A stretch of DNA of 64,000 nucleotides from Sediminibacter sp. Hel_I_10 (GCF_000688335.1 NZ_JHZX01000001.1:3038001-3102000); one strand, 5' to 3'. Shown: positions 38,648 to 48,197, numbered from the stretch's first letter. A program made the numbers and translations. The notes: generated by a model from the letters alone, not told the origin.

Positions 38648-39832
38648 ATGATATCTGTAGAAACCGCACTAGAGTGCATCCATAAACATGCAACGCGTTT
38701 GCAGGCCTCAGAGGTGATAGCAACCAATGACGCTTTGGGCAGAACCTTGTCTCAAGACATTATGGCGCCTTTATCATTGCCGCCCTTTAAGCAGTCCATT
38801 ATGGATGGCTATGCGCTTTGTGTTGGGCAGTCCCAAACCTACAAGGTCATTGGCGAAATCAAAACTGGCGATACCGCAACTCAAGTCTTGCAGCCTGGGG
38901 AAGCCCTTAGAGTGTTTACTGGGGCACAACTTCCAGACACAGCCAATGCCGTCGTGATGCAAGAACATGTCACCGCAAATGGCAACACGATCGATCTTAA
39001 AGATTCACCAAAAGAAGGGCAGCACATTCGTAACATTGGCGAACAGATTGCAGAGGGTACCCGTTCTTTAACCAAAGGCGAAACGCTTAATCCTTCCGCA
39101 GTAGGCGTTCTTAAAAGTTTTGGTTTAAAAACCATAAGCGTTTACAAACAACCCAAGGTGTCGGTGATTGTTACGGGCAACGAATTGGTTTCGGTAGGCA
39201 CGCCCTTGCAACCGGGGCAAATCTATGAGAGCAACAGCCAAGTAATGGTGTCTGCTTTACAACAAAAAGGCATTGCCACAGAAGCCGTGATCACCGTAAA
39301 AGACAATTTGAAAGATACTGAAGACGCTATTAAACAGGCCTTGGATACTTCAGACATTGTGTTGATTTCTGGCGGTATTTCGGTTGGGGATTATGATTTT
39401 GTGGGCACTGCGCTCCATAATCTTGGCGTTCATCAAGTGTTTCATAAAGTGCTCCAAAAACCCGGTAAACCCTTGTATTTTGGTACTACCGATTCTAAAT
39501 ACGTATTTGCCTTACCGGGCAACCCTGCCGCCACATTGACCTGTTTGTATGTGTATGTGTATGCACTCATCGATAGCATTACGGGCAATCAAACCGTGGG
39601 ATTGACCCGTATTCAATTTCCTATTTCCGAAGATTTTGAAAACCCCTTTGGGAGGGCTTTGTTTTTAAAGGCCAAATTAAAAGGTGCCGAAGTCGAAATT
39701 TTAAACCAACAGAATTCTGCCATGTTATTGAGTTTTGCCCGTGCCGATGCTTTGGTGTATATCCCATCAGATTGTAAGAGCGTTAAAAAAGGCCATTTGG
39801 TCACCACCGTATTAATGCCTTCTGGCGTCTAA
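38648..39832 (+). CDS. moeA: Molybdopterin molybdotransferase MoeA
   Basis: A 394-residue protein that inserts molybdate into adenylylated molybdopterin. Hallmarks are PLSLPPFKQSIMDGYAL near the N-terminus, VIVTGNELV, the MoCF motif SGGISVGDYDFV and LPGNPAATLTCLYVY. An in-frame ATG also lies 3 nt upstream. It opens a seven-gene plus-strand molybdenum-cofactor operon with gaps of only a few nucleotides. The two molybdo-hydroxylase operons of the window are the obvious users of the cofactor. Confidence 0.93.
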   Translation: MISVETALECIHKHATRLQASEVIATNDALGRTLSQDIMAPLSLPPFKQSIMDGYALCVGQSQTYKVIGEIKTGDTATQVLQPGEALRVFTGAQLPDTANAVVMQEHVTANGNTIDLKDSPKEGQHIRNIGEQIAEGTRSLTKGETLNPSAVGVLKSFGLKTISVYKQPKVSVIVTGNELVSVGTPLQPGQIYESNSQVMVSALQQKGIATEAVITVKDNLKDTEDAIKQALDTSDIVLISGGISVGDYDFVGTALHNLGVHQVFHKVLQKPGKPLYFGTTDSKYVFALPGNPAATLTCLYVYVYALIDSITGNQTVGLTRIQFPISEDFENPFGRALFLKAKLKGAEVEILNQQNSAMLLSFARADALVYIPSDCKSVKKGHLVTTVLMPSGV

Positions 39833-39845
39833 TGTTATCACAAGC

Positions 39846-40589
39846 ATGCTGATAGATACCAATGCGTTGATTCTGTTTTTAATGATTTTACCCGTCATTT
39901 CCTTTCTCTATGCGAGTGTGGGGCATGGCGGAGCGAGTGGTTATTTGGCATTGATGGCACTGTTTAGCTTTCCCAATGAGATTATGAAGCAAACGGCCTT
40001 GCTGCTCAATCTCTTTGTAGCGGGCATATCTTTTTACCACTATTACAGGGCAGGACATTTTAAAAAGAATCTGTTTATTCCCTTTGCTATTGGCTCGGTG
40101 CCTGCAGCTTTTTTAGGAGGCACGATGAGTCTAGAGCCCATGGTGTACAAAAAAATATTGGGCGTTTTATTGCTGTTTGCCATTGTAAGAATGCTATGGA
40201 AAGGCGCAACCGATGAGCGTAAAATTTCCGAAGTTAAAACCGTTCAGGCCTTATTATTTGGGCTGGCCGTCGGCTTTTTTTCAGGGCTTATTGGTATTGG
40301 TGGCGGCATCATCTTAACCCCGCTCATCTTACTGTTGCACTGGGGCAATATGAAAGAGGCGGCAGCCGTTTCGGCCTTATTTATCTGGGTCAATTCTGCG
40401 GCAGGGTTATTGGGGCAGTTTAGTAGTGGCGTGACGTTGGTACCACTGTCTGGGCTCATGGTGATTATTGCCGTTATTGGCGGTATGGGTGGCAGTTATC
40501 TGGGAAGCAGAAAGTGGAACAACACATTTTTAGAGTATTTTTCAGCCTTTGTATTGACCACAGCATCCCTTAAATTATTATTTTTTTAG
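39846..40589 (+). CDS. TauE/SafE-family membrane transporter
   Basis: A 247-residue polytopic protein with about eight transmembrane segments and the two family repeats: an N-terminal GHGGASGYLALMAL and a central SGLIGIGGGIILTPLILL. The family (TauE/SafE/YfcA) moves sulfite, sulfonates or other sulfur-containing anions across the inner membrane. Its place inside the moco operon, 13 nt after moeA and 1 nt before moaD, is notable, since no ModABC-type molybdate transporter is in the window; a role in sulfur supply or oxyanion traffic is inferred only from position. Confidence 0.88.
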   Translation: MLIDTNALILFLMILPVISFLYASVGHGGASGYLALMALFSFPNEIMKQTALLLNLFVAGISFYHYYRAGHFKKNLFIPFAIGSVPAAFLGGTMSLEPMVYKKILGVLLLFAIVRMLWKGATDERKISEVKTVQALLFGLAVGFFSGLIGIGGGIILTPLILLLHWGNMKEAAAVSALFIWVNSAAGLLGQFSSGVTLVPLSGLMVIIAVIGGMGGSYLGSRKWNNTFLEYFSAFVLTTASLKLLFF

Positions 40590-40590
40590 A

Positions 40591-40824
40591 ATGAAGATTA
40601 CAGTAACTTATTTTGGTAAATTAACGGAGTTGACAGGAATGACTTCGGAAGAGCTTTCCATTGCAGAAGCGTCTGTAAAAGGCGTGAAATCCGCTTTAGA
40701 ACAGCGCTACCCATCGTTGAAAAATAGCACCTATCAAATTGCCGAAAACAATAGCGTCTTGGCAAACGAGGCGCACATTCAAACACGAACACTGGATATT
40801 TTTCCTCCATTTTCAGGTGGCTAA
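40591..40824 (+). CDS. moaD: Molybdopterin synthase sulfur carrier subunit MoaD
   Basis: A 77-residue ubiquitin-fold protein ending in FPPFSGG, whose terminal Gly-Gly is adenylylated by MoeB and thiocarboxylated to carry sulfur to molybdopterin synthase. The stop overlaps the moeB start by 1 nt (TAATG). Confidence 0.92.
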   Translation: MKITVTYFGKLTELTGMTSEELSIAEASVKGVKSALEQRYPSLKNSTYQIAENNSVLANEAHIQTRTLDIFPPFSGG

Positions 40825-41894
40825 TGAACAAGCGTTATATAAGACAGATACAATTGGACGAAGTGGGCCTTTCTGGACAACAGAAATTGAGCAACGCTAA
40901 GGTATTGGTGGTTGGTGCTGGCGGTTTGGGATGCCCAATCTTACAATATTTGACCACTTGTGGTATCGGTACGCTTGGTATTGTAGATCATGATGTGGTA
41001 TCTCTTTCTAATTTGCATCGGCAAATCCTCTATCAAAAAGCAGATGTTGGAATGCCTAAGGCGCTCTTGGCACAACAAAAACTCACCGCCTTAAATCCTG
41101 AGATAACGGTTAAGGCGCTTACCACAGCATTAACAGCAGATAATTGTTTGGAGTTGATTAAAGCCTATGATGTGGTTGTAGATGGTACCGATAATTTTGT
41201 AACCCGCTATTTGATCAATGATGCCTGTTTGATTTTGGGCAAGCCCATGGTGTTTGGCGCCCTGTATAAATTTGAAGGACAAGTGTCTGTATTCAATTAT
41301 AAAGATGGACCCAGTTACCGCTGTCTTTATCCCAATCCTCCTGCTGCAGGTGAAGTCCCCAATTGTAATGATATTGGGGTGTTAGGGATTGTACCCGGTA
41401 TCATTGGGATGCTGCAAGCCAATGAAGTGCTTAAGATGGTTTTGGGCATTGGGGAGGTCTTAAGCGGGACCGTTTTGTATATAAATACACTCAATTACCA
41501 ACAACGGCTTTTCAGCTTTTCAAAGAATGAGGCGCTTACCAAAACCATAAAAAATAGCGCTAAACCCAAAGCGGTTGCAACAGACGATTGTATCTTTACA
41601 GCCAGTAGGTCATTAGAGGCTATTGAAGACGATCATAACGTACTTTGGATAGATGTTCGGGAACTTGAAGAGACGCCAGTAATTCATGCCGAGAACCTGT
41701 TAAACATCCCGTTGAGCAGAATTGAAAGCTCGCTTGAGATCCCTAATGACCACAGAGTAAAACTTTTTTTCTGTCAGTCGGGCATGCGAAGTCAAAAAGC
41801 GACGCAATTGGCGATAGAAAAAGGCATACAGAATTGTTTCAGTTTAAAGGAGGGCGCTCCCCAACTGCAACAGTGGTTAAATGAACACAGATGA
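40824..41894 (+). CDS. moeB: MoeB/ThiF-type adenylyltransferase with C-terminal rhodanese domain
   Basis: A 356-residue E1-like enzyme. The N-terminal Rossmann domain has GAGGLGCPIL (31-40) for ATP, DGTDNFVTRYL for substrate contact and the PNCNDIGVLG loop. A short linker leads to a rhodanese domain (about 262-356) with an active-site loop CQSGMRS (Cys317). This two-domain layout is that of human MOCS3: the protein can both adenylylate MoaD and deliver sulfur to it. Separate zinc CxxC pairs are not evident. It overlaps moaD and moaE by 1-4 nt. Confidence 0.92.
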   Translation: MNKRYIRQIQLDEVGLSGQQKLSNAKVLVVGAGGLGCPILQYLTTCGIGTLGIVDHDVVSLSNLHRQILYQKADVGMPKALLAQQKLTALNPEITVKALTTALTADNCLELIKAYDVVVDGTDNFVTRYLINDACLILGKPMVFGALYKFEGQVSVFNYKDGPSYRCLYPNPPAAGEVPNCNDIGVLGIVPGIIGMLQANEVLKMVLGIGEVLSGTVLYINTLNYQQRLFSFSKNEALTKTIKNSAKPKAVATDDCIFTASRSLEAIEDDHNVLWIDVRELEETPVIHAENLLNIPLSRIESSLEIPNDHRVKLFFCQSGMRSQKATQLAIEKGIQNCFSLKEGAPQLQQWLNEHR

Positions 41895-42334
41895 AAAAAG
41901 ACAACATAAAACATATTTTTGTAGAAGGTGCTATTTCGCCATCCAAAATTGCAGACTCCATTGCGGCACATCAATCTAAAACAGGAATTGGTGCCCATGA
42001 TATTTTCTTGGGGCAAGTGCGAGCAGATGTTATTGATGGGCGCAAGGTTACGGCTATAGAGTTTACAGCCCAAGAAGAGATGGCAAATGCCGTTTGCAAC
42101 GACATCCGTGAAGCCGTTTTTGAAAAATTTGAGTTAAGCTGCATGCACATTTACCACAGCATAGGCACGGTAAAAACGGGGGAGCTCTGCTTGTTTGTTT
42201 TCGTGTCTGGCGCACATCGCAAGTCGGTATTTGAGGCCCTTCCGTATTTGGTAGATGCCATTAAGGCGCAACTTCCCATCTTCGGAAAAGAGCTGTTTGA
42301 AGACGATACTCACCAATGGAAAGTCAATCAATAA
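41891..42334 (+). CDS. moaE: Molybdopterin synthase catalytic subunit MoaE
   Basis: A 147-residue large subunit that converts cPMP to molybdopterin with MoaD. Family features are GAHDIFLGQVRADVIDGRKVTAIEFTAQEEMA, the IYHSIGTVKTGELCLFVFVSGAHRKSVFEA stretch and the substrate-binding PIFGKELFEDDTHQWKVN at the C-terminus. It overlaps moeB (ATGA) and precedes moaCB by 7 nt. Confidence 0.93.
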   Translation: MKKDNIKHIFVEGAISPSKIADSIAAHQSKTGIGAHDIFLGQVRADVIDGRKVTAIEFTAQEEMANAVCNDIREAVFEKFELSCMHIYHSIGTVKTGELCLFVFVSGAHRKSVFEALPYLVDAIKAQLPIFGKELFEDDTHQWKVNQ

Positions 42335-42341
42335 ATAAGCC

Positions 42342-43247
42342 ATGGTAGATATCACACATAAAAGCAATACCCTTCGTGTCGCCACGGCTCAAGCCATAGT
42401 TCGCGTGAGCCACAACAACACGATAGCTGCAATAGAACAAGGACTCGTTCCAAAAGGAAATGTATTTGAAATGAGTCGTGCTGCGGGGTTGTTGGGTATT
42501 AAAAAAACACCAGAATTACTTCCAGACTGCCATCCGTTGCCCATAGAATATGCCAACATCGCTTATGAGATTAACGGTTTGGATATACGGGTAAACGTCA
42601 CGGTAAAAACCATTTATAAAACGGGTGTTGAGGTAGAGGCCATGCACGGCGCCAGCATTGTGGCGTTGAATATGTATGATATGTTGAAACCCATTGACAA
42701 GGGCGTAGAAATTCACCACATTAAATTGCTGTCAAAAACAGGAGGGAAGTCGGATAAGAAAACGCCCGAAACCCCTATTCAAGCGGCCGTGGTGGTCTGT
42801 TCAGATTCCATTTCCGAAGGCAACAATACAGACCAATCAGGCAAAGCCATTATAGCACTTTTGGAAACCTATAAGGTGTCTATTTCTGATTACGACGTGA
42901 TCCCAGATGACAAAGAAGGCATTCAAAACAAAACCAAAGCCTTGGTCAAAAACGGGATTCCCTTAATTATATTTACTGGCGGGACGGGGTTGTCTCCCCG
43001 AGATCATACGCCTGAAGCTATTGAACCGCTGTTGGATACCCGTATTCCTGGTATTGAAGAGGCGATTCGCAGTTACGGACAAAATAGAACCCAATTTGCG
43101 ATGTTATCCCGAAGTGTGGCCGGGCTCATTGGCAACAGTTTGGTCATTGCCGTACCAGGTTCTACCAAAGGAGCTAAAGAATCGATTCAGGCTATTTTTC
43201 CAGCAGTATTGCACGTATTCGACATTATAAAAGGCGCAAAACATTAA
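42342..43247 (+). CDS. moaCB: Fused MoaC-MoaB/Mog protein
   Basis: A 301-residue bifunctional protein. Residues about 1-142 are MoaC (cyclic pyranopterin monophosphate synthase), with LLPDCHPLPIEY and VEVEAMHGASIVALNMYDMLK. Residues about 145-301 are a MoaB/MogA domain (molybdopterin adenylyltransferase-like) with VVVCSDSISEG, TGGTGLSPRDHTPEA and the terminal VPGSTKGAKE. Such MoaC-MoaB fusions are found in Bacteroidota. It ends 1 nt before moaA. Fusion links an early step (with MoaA) to the late adenylylation step. Confidence 0.93.
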   Translation: MVDITHKSNTLRVATAQAIVRVSHNNTIAAIEQGLVPKGNVFEMSRAAGLLGIKKTPELLPDCHPLPIEYANIAYEINGLDIRVNVTVKTIYKTGVEVEAMHGASIVALNMYDMLKPIDKGVEIHHIKLLSKTGGKSDKKTPETPIQAAVVVCSDSISEGNNTDQSGKAIIALLETYKVSISDYDVIPDDKEGIQNKTKALVKNGIPLIIFTGGTGLSPRDHTPEAIEPLLDTRIPGIEEAIRSYGQNRTQFAMLSRSVAGLIGNSLVIAVPGSTKGAKESIQAIFPAVLHVFDIIKGAKH

Positions 43248-44255
43248 ATGAGTAGCAAACACGATATATTAACCGATAGTTTTGGCAGAAAGCATACCTA
43301 TTTGCGCATCTCACTTACCGAACGCTGTAATTTGAGGTGTTCGTATTGCATGCCCCAAGAAGGTGTGCCTTTATTGCCCAAAGACCATTTGATGAATGCT
43401 AAGGAGATTTTTGAAATCTCAAAATTGTTTGTAGAAGCAGGGGTCAACAAAATCCGGTTTACAGGCGGAGAACCTTTACTTCGGAAGGATTTTCCGCAGA
43501 TTTTAGAACAGTTAGGGACGCTACCAGTAAGCATGTCCATTACCACCAACGGTATTACGATTGATCGCTATATTGATTTGCTTAAAAAACACCAGGTGAA
43601 GACCATCAACTTGAGCTTGGATACGTTGGATGCTGAGAAATTTAAAAAGGTCACTTTCCGTGACTATTTTCAGCGGGTGTATGACAATATCTTTAGGTTG
43701 ATAGCCGAAGGATTTCATGTAAAGATCAACGTAGTATTGATGAAAGGGGTGAATGATGATGAAATTGTAGAGTTTATCAACTTTACCAAGACGCATCCGG
43801 TCACCGTGAGATTTATAGAATTCATGCCTTTTGATGGGAACCAATGGAATCGAGAGAAAACCGTTTCCTATAACGACGTGTTGGCGAAGGTGCATCAGCA
43901 TTTTGATGACGATGCCATCATACGTTTACAAGATGCGCCACATGACACCACTAAAAATTTCAAAATCGTGGGACATTTGGGAACTTTCGGCATTATCGGC
44001 ACCGTTACCAACCCCTTTTGCGATACTTGCAACAGAATTCGGTTAACCGCCAATGGCCAATTGAAAAACTGTTTGTTTTCGGCCACCGAAAGCGATTTGC
44101 TTACACCATTGAGAGCGGGTAAAGATATCACACCCATCATTCAAAAAGCGGTCTTCGGAAAGTTTGCGATGCGTGGTGGACTATCAACTCCAGAGCAATT
44201 TGAAGACCCTAAAGAACACACCGAAAATAGAAGTATGATCAGGATTGGAGGTTAG
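43248..44255 (+). CDS. moaA: GTP 3',8-cyclase MoaA
   Basis: A 335-residue radical SAM enzyme that, with MoaC, makes cPMP from GTP. The N-terminal cluster CNLRCSYC (Cys27, Cys31, Cys34) binds SAM; the C-terminal cluster has CDTCNRIRLTANGQLKNC and the protein ends in the essential Gly-Gly (RSMIRIGG). Its 3' end overlaps the convergent mocA gene by 17 bp. It is the last gene of the moco operon. Confidence 0.95.
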   Translation: MSSKHDILTDSFGRKHTYLRISLTERCNLRCSYCMPQEGVPLLPKDHLMNAKEIFEISKLFVEAGVNKIRFTGGEPLLRKDFPQILEQLGTLPVSMSITTNGITIDRYIDLLKKHQVKTINLSLDTLDAEKFKKVTFRDYFQRVYDNIFRLIAEGFHVKINVVLMKGVNDDEIVEFINFTKTHPVTVRFIEFMPFDGNQWNREKTVSYNDVLAKVHQHFDDDAIIRLQDAPHDTTKNFKIVGHLGTFGIIGTVTNPFCDTCNRIRLTANGQLKNCLFSATESDLLTPLRAGKDITPIIQKAVFGKFAMRGGLSTPEQFEDPKEHTENRSMIRIGG

Positions 44256-44844
44256 CACGCTTCAACATACGTTGGTAGGCTTCTGGAGTGTCCATGTCTT
44301 CCAAAGGACTTTCAGCAGGTATAAAAACCACATGTGCGCTATGCTTTTTGATGATGGGCTTGGCGCCTTCATCACCCTGTAACGTTTTCAGTTCCTCAAG
44401 ATATTCAGAATCAAATAAAACCGGTGGTCCCGTTATGCCTGCATGAGATTTTGACACGATGATGTGTTGCTTTCCAGTTTCAAAATGTGTGATGATGCTT
44501 CGGAAATGTGCTACTGAAATCAAAGGTTGGTCTACCAAGGCAACAAGAATGCCATTTATTAGCGTGTTACTTAAATGAATCGCCTTTACGCCGCAGGCGA
44601 TTGATGTGCCCATGCCCTGTTCCCAATCCTCATTAAAAATGAGCTGCACATTCAAATGGGCTATGGCATTTTTAATGTTTTCAGCATGGGCACCTAACAC
44701 TACAGAAACCGATAATTGGGCCTGTTGAAGGATGTCGATTTGATGTGCAATCAAGGTTGTGGTTCCCCAAGGCAATACCTGTTTGGGGGCGCCCATTCTT
44801 TCGGATTTTCCAGCAGCAATTAAGAGCGCATGAATGTTAGTCAT
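44239..44844 (-). CDS. mocA: Molybdenum cofactor nucleotidyltransferase (MocA-like)
   Basis: A 201-residue nucleotidyltransferase starting with ALLIAAGKSERMGAPKQVLPW, the nucleotide-binding motif of MocA/MobA, and containing LVALVDQPLIS and ITGPPVLFDSEYLEEL. MocA adds CMP to molybdopterin for xanthine-oxidase-family enzymes, which fits its place downstream of xdhC (8-nt overlap) and the iorAB genes. A MobA-like GTP preference cannot be ruled out but is less likely here. Confidence 0.88.
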   Translation of the reverse strand: MTNIHALLIAAGKSERMGAPKQVLPWGTTTLIAHQIDILQQAQLSVSVVLGAHAENIKNAIAHLNVQLIFNEDWEQGMGTSIACGVKAIHLSNTLINGILVALVDQPLISVAHFRSIITHFETGKQHIIVSKSHAGITGPPVLFDSEYLEELKTLQGDEGAKPIIKKHSAHVVFIPAESPLEDMDTPEAYQRMLKRANLQS

Positions 44845-45856
44845 GAATCTTTCCTGATTTTTCTCGTAAAGGCATCAATTCTGCATCTCTAATCACGCTT
44901 AATATTTCAGCAACAATTGAGAGTGCGATTTCCGAAGCGCTTTCGGCACCAATGTTCAAACCAGTAGGGCCGTGCATACGTTCGAAAAACTCGTAAGGCG
45001 TATGAGGAGCAAAATTGAGAAGTTCCGAAAACAAGCGTTCCCTGCGTTTACTGGGGCCTAGAAGTCCTAAATAAGCGGGCTTGGTATCTTTAAGCGCCAA
45101 GAGGTATTGTACATCTTTATTGAAACTGTGTGACATTAATACCACTGCGGAATGTTTCCCAATATTGGAGACGTCTATAGCCTCCATGATAGGCGTGGAT
45201 AGGCTGGTAGCACCCTTAAAATAGGCTATGGTTTTTTGCTCATCAGGAGCTGCGATGATATGTACCTCCCAACCAATATGGGATGCCAATTGGCAAAGCT
45301 GTACGGCATCGTGTTCAGCTCCAAAAATATAGAGTTGAAAAATGGGTTGAAAGTCCTGATGAAAGGTTTGAAGCCCTGATTGTTCTTCAGGAACAGTCAT
45401 TGAAGGATGCAGCGTAAATACCTTACCATCAATGTTGATCAATGTACCGAAGGCGTTATTTTCTATAAATTCAGACTCAAAATAAGAAGTTGCCGTAAAG
45501 CGTTGTCGCTTTTGAAAACAATCTTGAAGGCTCTGAAATAAGGTTTCAGAAATTTGAATAGGTTCGAGCAAAATGTATAAAATCCCTTCGCAACCCAAAC
45601 GAAATCGGCCGTCATACGTCATAACTTTGGAGTGGCCAGTTTTAAAAACAGACTCCGATTGCCGGAGCACTTCCTTTTCTACACAGCCGCCACTTACAGC
45701 ACCTTCCATAGCGCCCGATGCACTAATGAGCATTCGCACGCCTGGTCTTCGGTACGAAGAACCTTCTAAAGCCACCACAGTTGCCAACACCGATGGGATT
45801 TCTGTGTTTTGCCAGGCATAGGCAACTTCTAGAAGCTGTTTAAATTCGTGAGTCAT
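44837..45856 (-). CDS. xdhC: XdhC/CoxI-family molybdoenzyme maturation factor
   Basis: A 339-residue protein with an N-terminal XdhC_CoxI domain (SSYRRPGVRMLISASGAMEGAVSGGCVEKEV) and a C-terminal Rossmann domain (LYIFGAEHDAVQLCQLASHIGWEVHIIAAPDEQ). XdhC proteins bind molybdopterin, promote its sulfuration and insert it into the apo-enzyme. It follows iorB by 71 nt and overlaps mocA, consistent with a maturation module serving the IorAB-type enzyme. Confidence 0.92.
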   Translation of the reverse strand: MTHEFKQLLEVAYAWQNTEIPSVLATVVALEGSSYRRPGVRMLISASGAMEGAVSGGCVEKEVLRQSESVFKTGHSKVMTYDGRFRLGCEGILYILLEPIQISETLFQSLQDCFQKRQRFTATSYFESEFIENNAFGTLINIDGKVFTLHPSMTVPEEQSGLQTFHQDFQPIFQLYIFGAEHDAVQLCQLASHIGWEVHIIAAPDEQKTIAYFKGATSLSTPIMEAIDVSNIGKHSAVVLMSHSFNKDVQYLLALKDTKPAYLGLLGPSKRRERLFSELLNFAPHTPYEFFERMHGPTGLNIGAESASEIALSIVAEILSVIRDAELMPLREKSGKIHD

Positions 45857-45927
45857 GTAAAGGGTAACATTTTAAAGATGTAATCTCAAGTTTCAAGTCT
45901 TAAGCCTAAAAGCCAAGCGTTCTCATA

Positions 45928-48195
45928 TCAAATTTGAACACTTTCTTTTTCTTGAAGATACATACTTTCAATATCCACCATATAAGGCTGGTGGTAATAG
46001 CGTTTGCCCGTTTCTTTGTAAAGGGCATTGGTCAAAGCTCCAATCGCCGGAGCAAATGGCGGTTCTCCCAATCCGGTTGGGTGCACGTCACTTTCCACAA
46101 AGTGAACTTCAACATCACGAGGCGCATCATTATGGCGAATTAAATGATAATCATTAAAATTATTCTGTTCAGGTACGCCATCCTTCAGCGTTAAGATGCT
46201 GTAAAGGGCATGACCGATCCCGTCAACACTACCACCTTCAATCATATTGGCAGCGCCTATAGGGTTGACCACGATCCCACAATCTACCCCACAATATACT
46301 TTTTCAATAATAGGTTTACCGTCTACCATTTTAAGATCTACCACATTGGCAACATAACTATTGTGGCAATAATAGGCAGCGACACCACGGCTTAAGCCAG
46401 AGGTGGAATTACCCCAGTTAGACTTTTCTCTAACCAACTCTAACACGCCAGCATAGCGTTTTGCATCGTAGTCGTTATTTTTACCAACAGGCTTTTTGAT
46501 GGCTCTGTCAAATAACTCCAGTCTAAAATCAATAGGATCTTTGCCGGCCAGTTCTGCAACTTCATCTAAAAAAGCTTGTTCAACGGCACCCATAAAGTTT
46601 GATCTCGGTGCCCGGAAAGCTGCTGTGGTCACGTTGCTTTCAATAGACCAAGATTCCGCTAAATAGTGGTCTACAGTACCTGCAGGAAAACGATTGGCGA
46701 ACAACGGACTTTCTGGAATACCACCTGTTTTTACATGAAAGGCAATGAGGTTGTTGTTGTCATCTAATGCAGCACGATAGGTCGCATGATACGTAGGGCG
46801 ATATGCTCCAAAAGTCATATCATCTTCACGCGTGTACATCAATTTTACCGGTCTGTTTATTTTTTGAGAGATAATGGCTGCTTCTACCAGATAGTGGCCG
46901 TATAATTTTCGTCCAAATCCGCCACCAATGCGCGTCATCTGGATGTCAATTTTGTCTAAAGGCAAGCCTAATCGCTGAGACACTGATTTCTCCATGAACT
47001 CGGGCGTTTGAATTGGGCCAATAAGTTCTGCTTTGTCTGCCGTAACATTGGCATAAAAGTTTAAAGGCTCTAACGGACTATGCGCTAAATAGGGCGCCGT
47101 GTAAGTACGTTCAATCGTTTTTGCTGCGTTGGCAAATGCTTTTTCTGGATTACCGTCTTTGCGTTCAACTTTAGCAGTTTCCTTACTTTTTTGGATCATC
47201 TGCGCATAATGGTCCGCTGTATTTTCTTTACCCGCAGGTACTTTTTCTTTACTGTTATTGCCATCCCAACCTTTGACGTCAAAAGAGTAGCTATCAAAAG
47301 GAACCCAATTTGCTTTGATGGTTTTTTTTGCTTTTAAAATTCTCCAAGTGGAATCGCCAGTAATGACGATCAGTTCTGGAAATGCACTCACATCAAACGA
47401 ATTTCGTTCAAAATCATCTGGGTAGACCTTAATGGTAAACACATCATCAATTCCGGGCATAGAAAGCGCTTCGGAAGCATCAAAAGAATCCAGTTTCAGT
47501 CCGAAAGCAGGCGGTTGCACTATGGTGGCGAAGGCCATATTTTCGCCGTAAACATCCAATCCAAAAACGGCTTTACCAGTAACTATTGCTGGGCCATCTA
47601 CATTTTTGGTAGCATGCCTAATGATTTTGAAATCTTTAATATTTTTGACCTCTACTTCTTTTGGCACCTTTACCTTGGAAGCCGCAGAAGCCATCTCTCC
47701 AAATCCTGCAGTTTTACCTGAGATTTTATGGGAAATAACGCCAGAATTAACACTTATTTCAGATGCGGGAACGCCCCAAGCATCGGCTGCAGCCTTCACT
47801 AACATGTGTCTTGCAGTGGCACCTGCCATGCGCAGTGGCTCCCAACTTTGTCTTATAGATTGGCTCCCGCCTGCCAATTGGCGTGTAAAAATATCGGTAT
47901 TTAAGGGTGCTTGAACAACTACAACATTTTCCCAATTGACATCTAGCTCTTCAGCCACAATCATGGGCATGGAGGTCTTTACGTTTTGACCAATTTCTGG
48001 GTTAGGTGAGGCTATGGTCACCGTGCCATCTGTGGCAATTTTTATATAGCCATTGAGATCATAGGCGCCTTCCAGTTTTGGATGTTCCATGGCAAGGCTA
48101 GAAAACCAGCTAAATTGTAGCATCAATCCTGCACCTCCAGCGGCACCAATTTTTAGAAATGAGCGTCTATTTAAATGTGTTTTTACTTTTGTCAT
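45928..48195 (-). CDS. iorB: Molybdopterin-binding oxidoreductase large subunit (IorB-like), Tat-exported
   Basis: A 755-residue catalytic subunit of the isoquinoline 1-oxidoreductase/aldehyde dehydrogenase branch of the xanthine-oxidase family. A twin-arginine signal is visible (HLNRRSFLKIGAAGGAGLML), so the enzyme acts in the periplasm. Mo-cofactor-binding stretches include GGGFGRK and AFRAPRSNFMGAVEQAF, and the C-terminal GLGEPPFAPAIGAL contains the likely catalytic Glu. The gene begins 2 nt after iorA. No FAD subunit is encoded beside it; electrons probably go to the cytochrome c encoded at the head of the operon. Substrate unknown. Confidence 0.92.
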   Translation of the reverse strand: MTKVKTHLNRRSFLKIGAAGGAGLMLQFSWFSSLAMEHPKLEGAYDLNGYIKIATDGTVTIASPNPEIGQNVKTSMPMIVAEELDVNWENVVVVQAPLNTDIFTRQLAGGSQSIRQSWEPLRMAGATARHMLVKAAADAWGVPASEISVNSGVISHKISGKTAGFGEMASAASKVKVPKEVEVKNIKDFKIIRHATKNVDGPAIVTGKAVFGLDVYGENMAFATIVQPPAFGLKLDSFDASEALSMPGIDDVFTIKVYPDDFERNSFDVSAFPELIVITGDSTWRILKAKKTIKANWVPFDSYSFDVKGWDGNNSKEKVPAGKENTADHYAQMIQKSKETAKVERKDGNPEKAFANAAKTIERTYTAPYLAHSPLEPLNFYANVTADKAELIGPIQTPEFMEKSVSQRLGLPLDKIDIQMTRIGGGFGRKLYGHYLVEAAIISQKINRPVKLMYTREDDMTFGAYRPTYHATYRAALDDNNNLIAFHVKTGGIPESPLFANRFPAGTVDHYLAESWSIESNVTTAAFRAPRSNFMGAVEQAFLDEVAELAGKDPIDFRLELFDRAIKKPVGKNNDYDAKRYAGVLELVREKSNWGNSTSGLSRGVAAYYCHNSYVANVVDLKMVDGKPIIEKVYCGVDCGIVVNPIGAANMIEGGSVDGIGHALYSILTLKDGVPEQNNFNDYHLIRHNDAPRDVEVHFVESDVHPTGLGEPPFAPAIGALTNALYKETGKRYYHQPYMVDIESMYLQEKESVQI

Positions 48196-48197
48196 GG

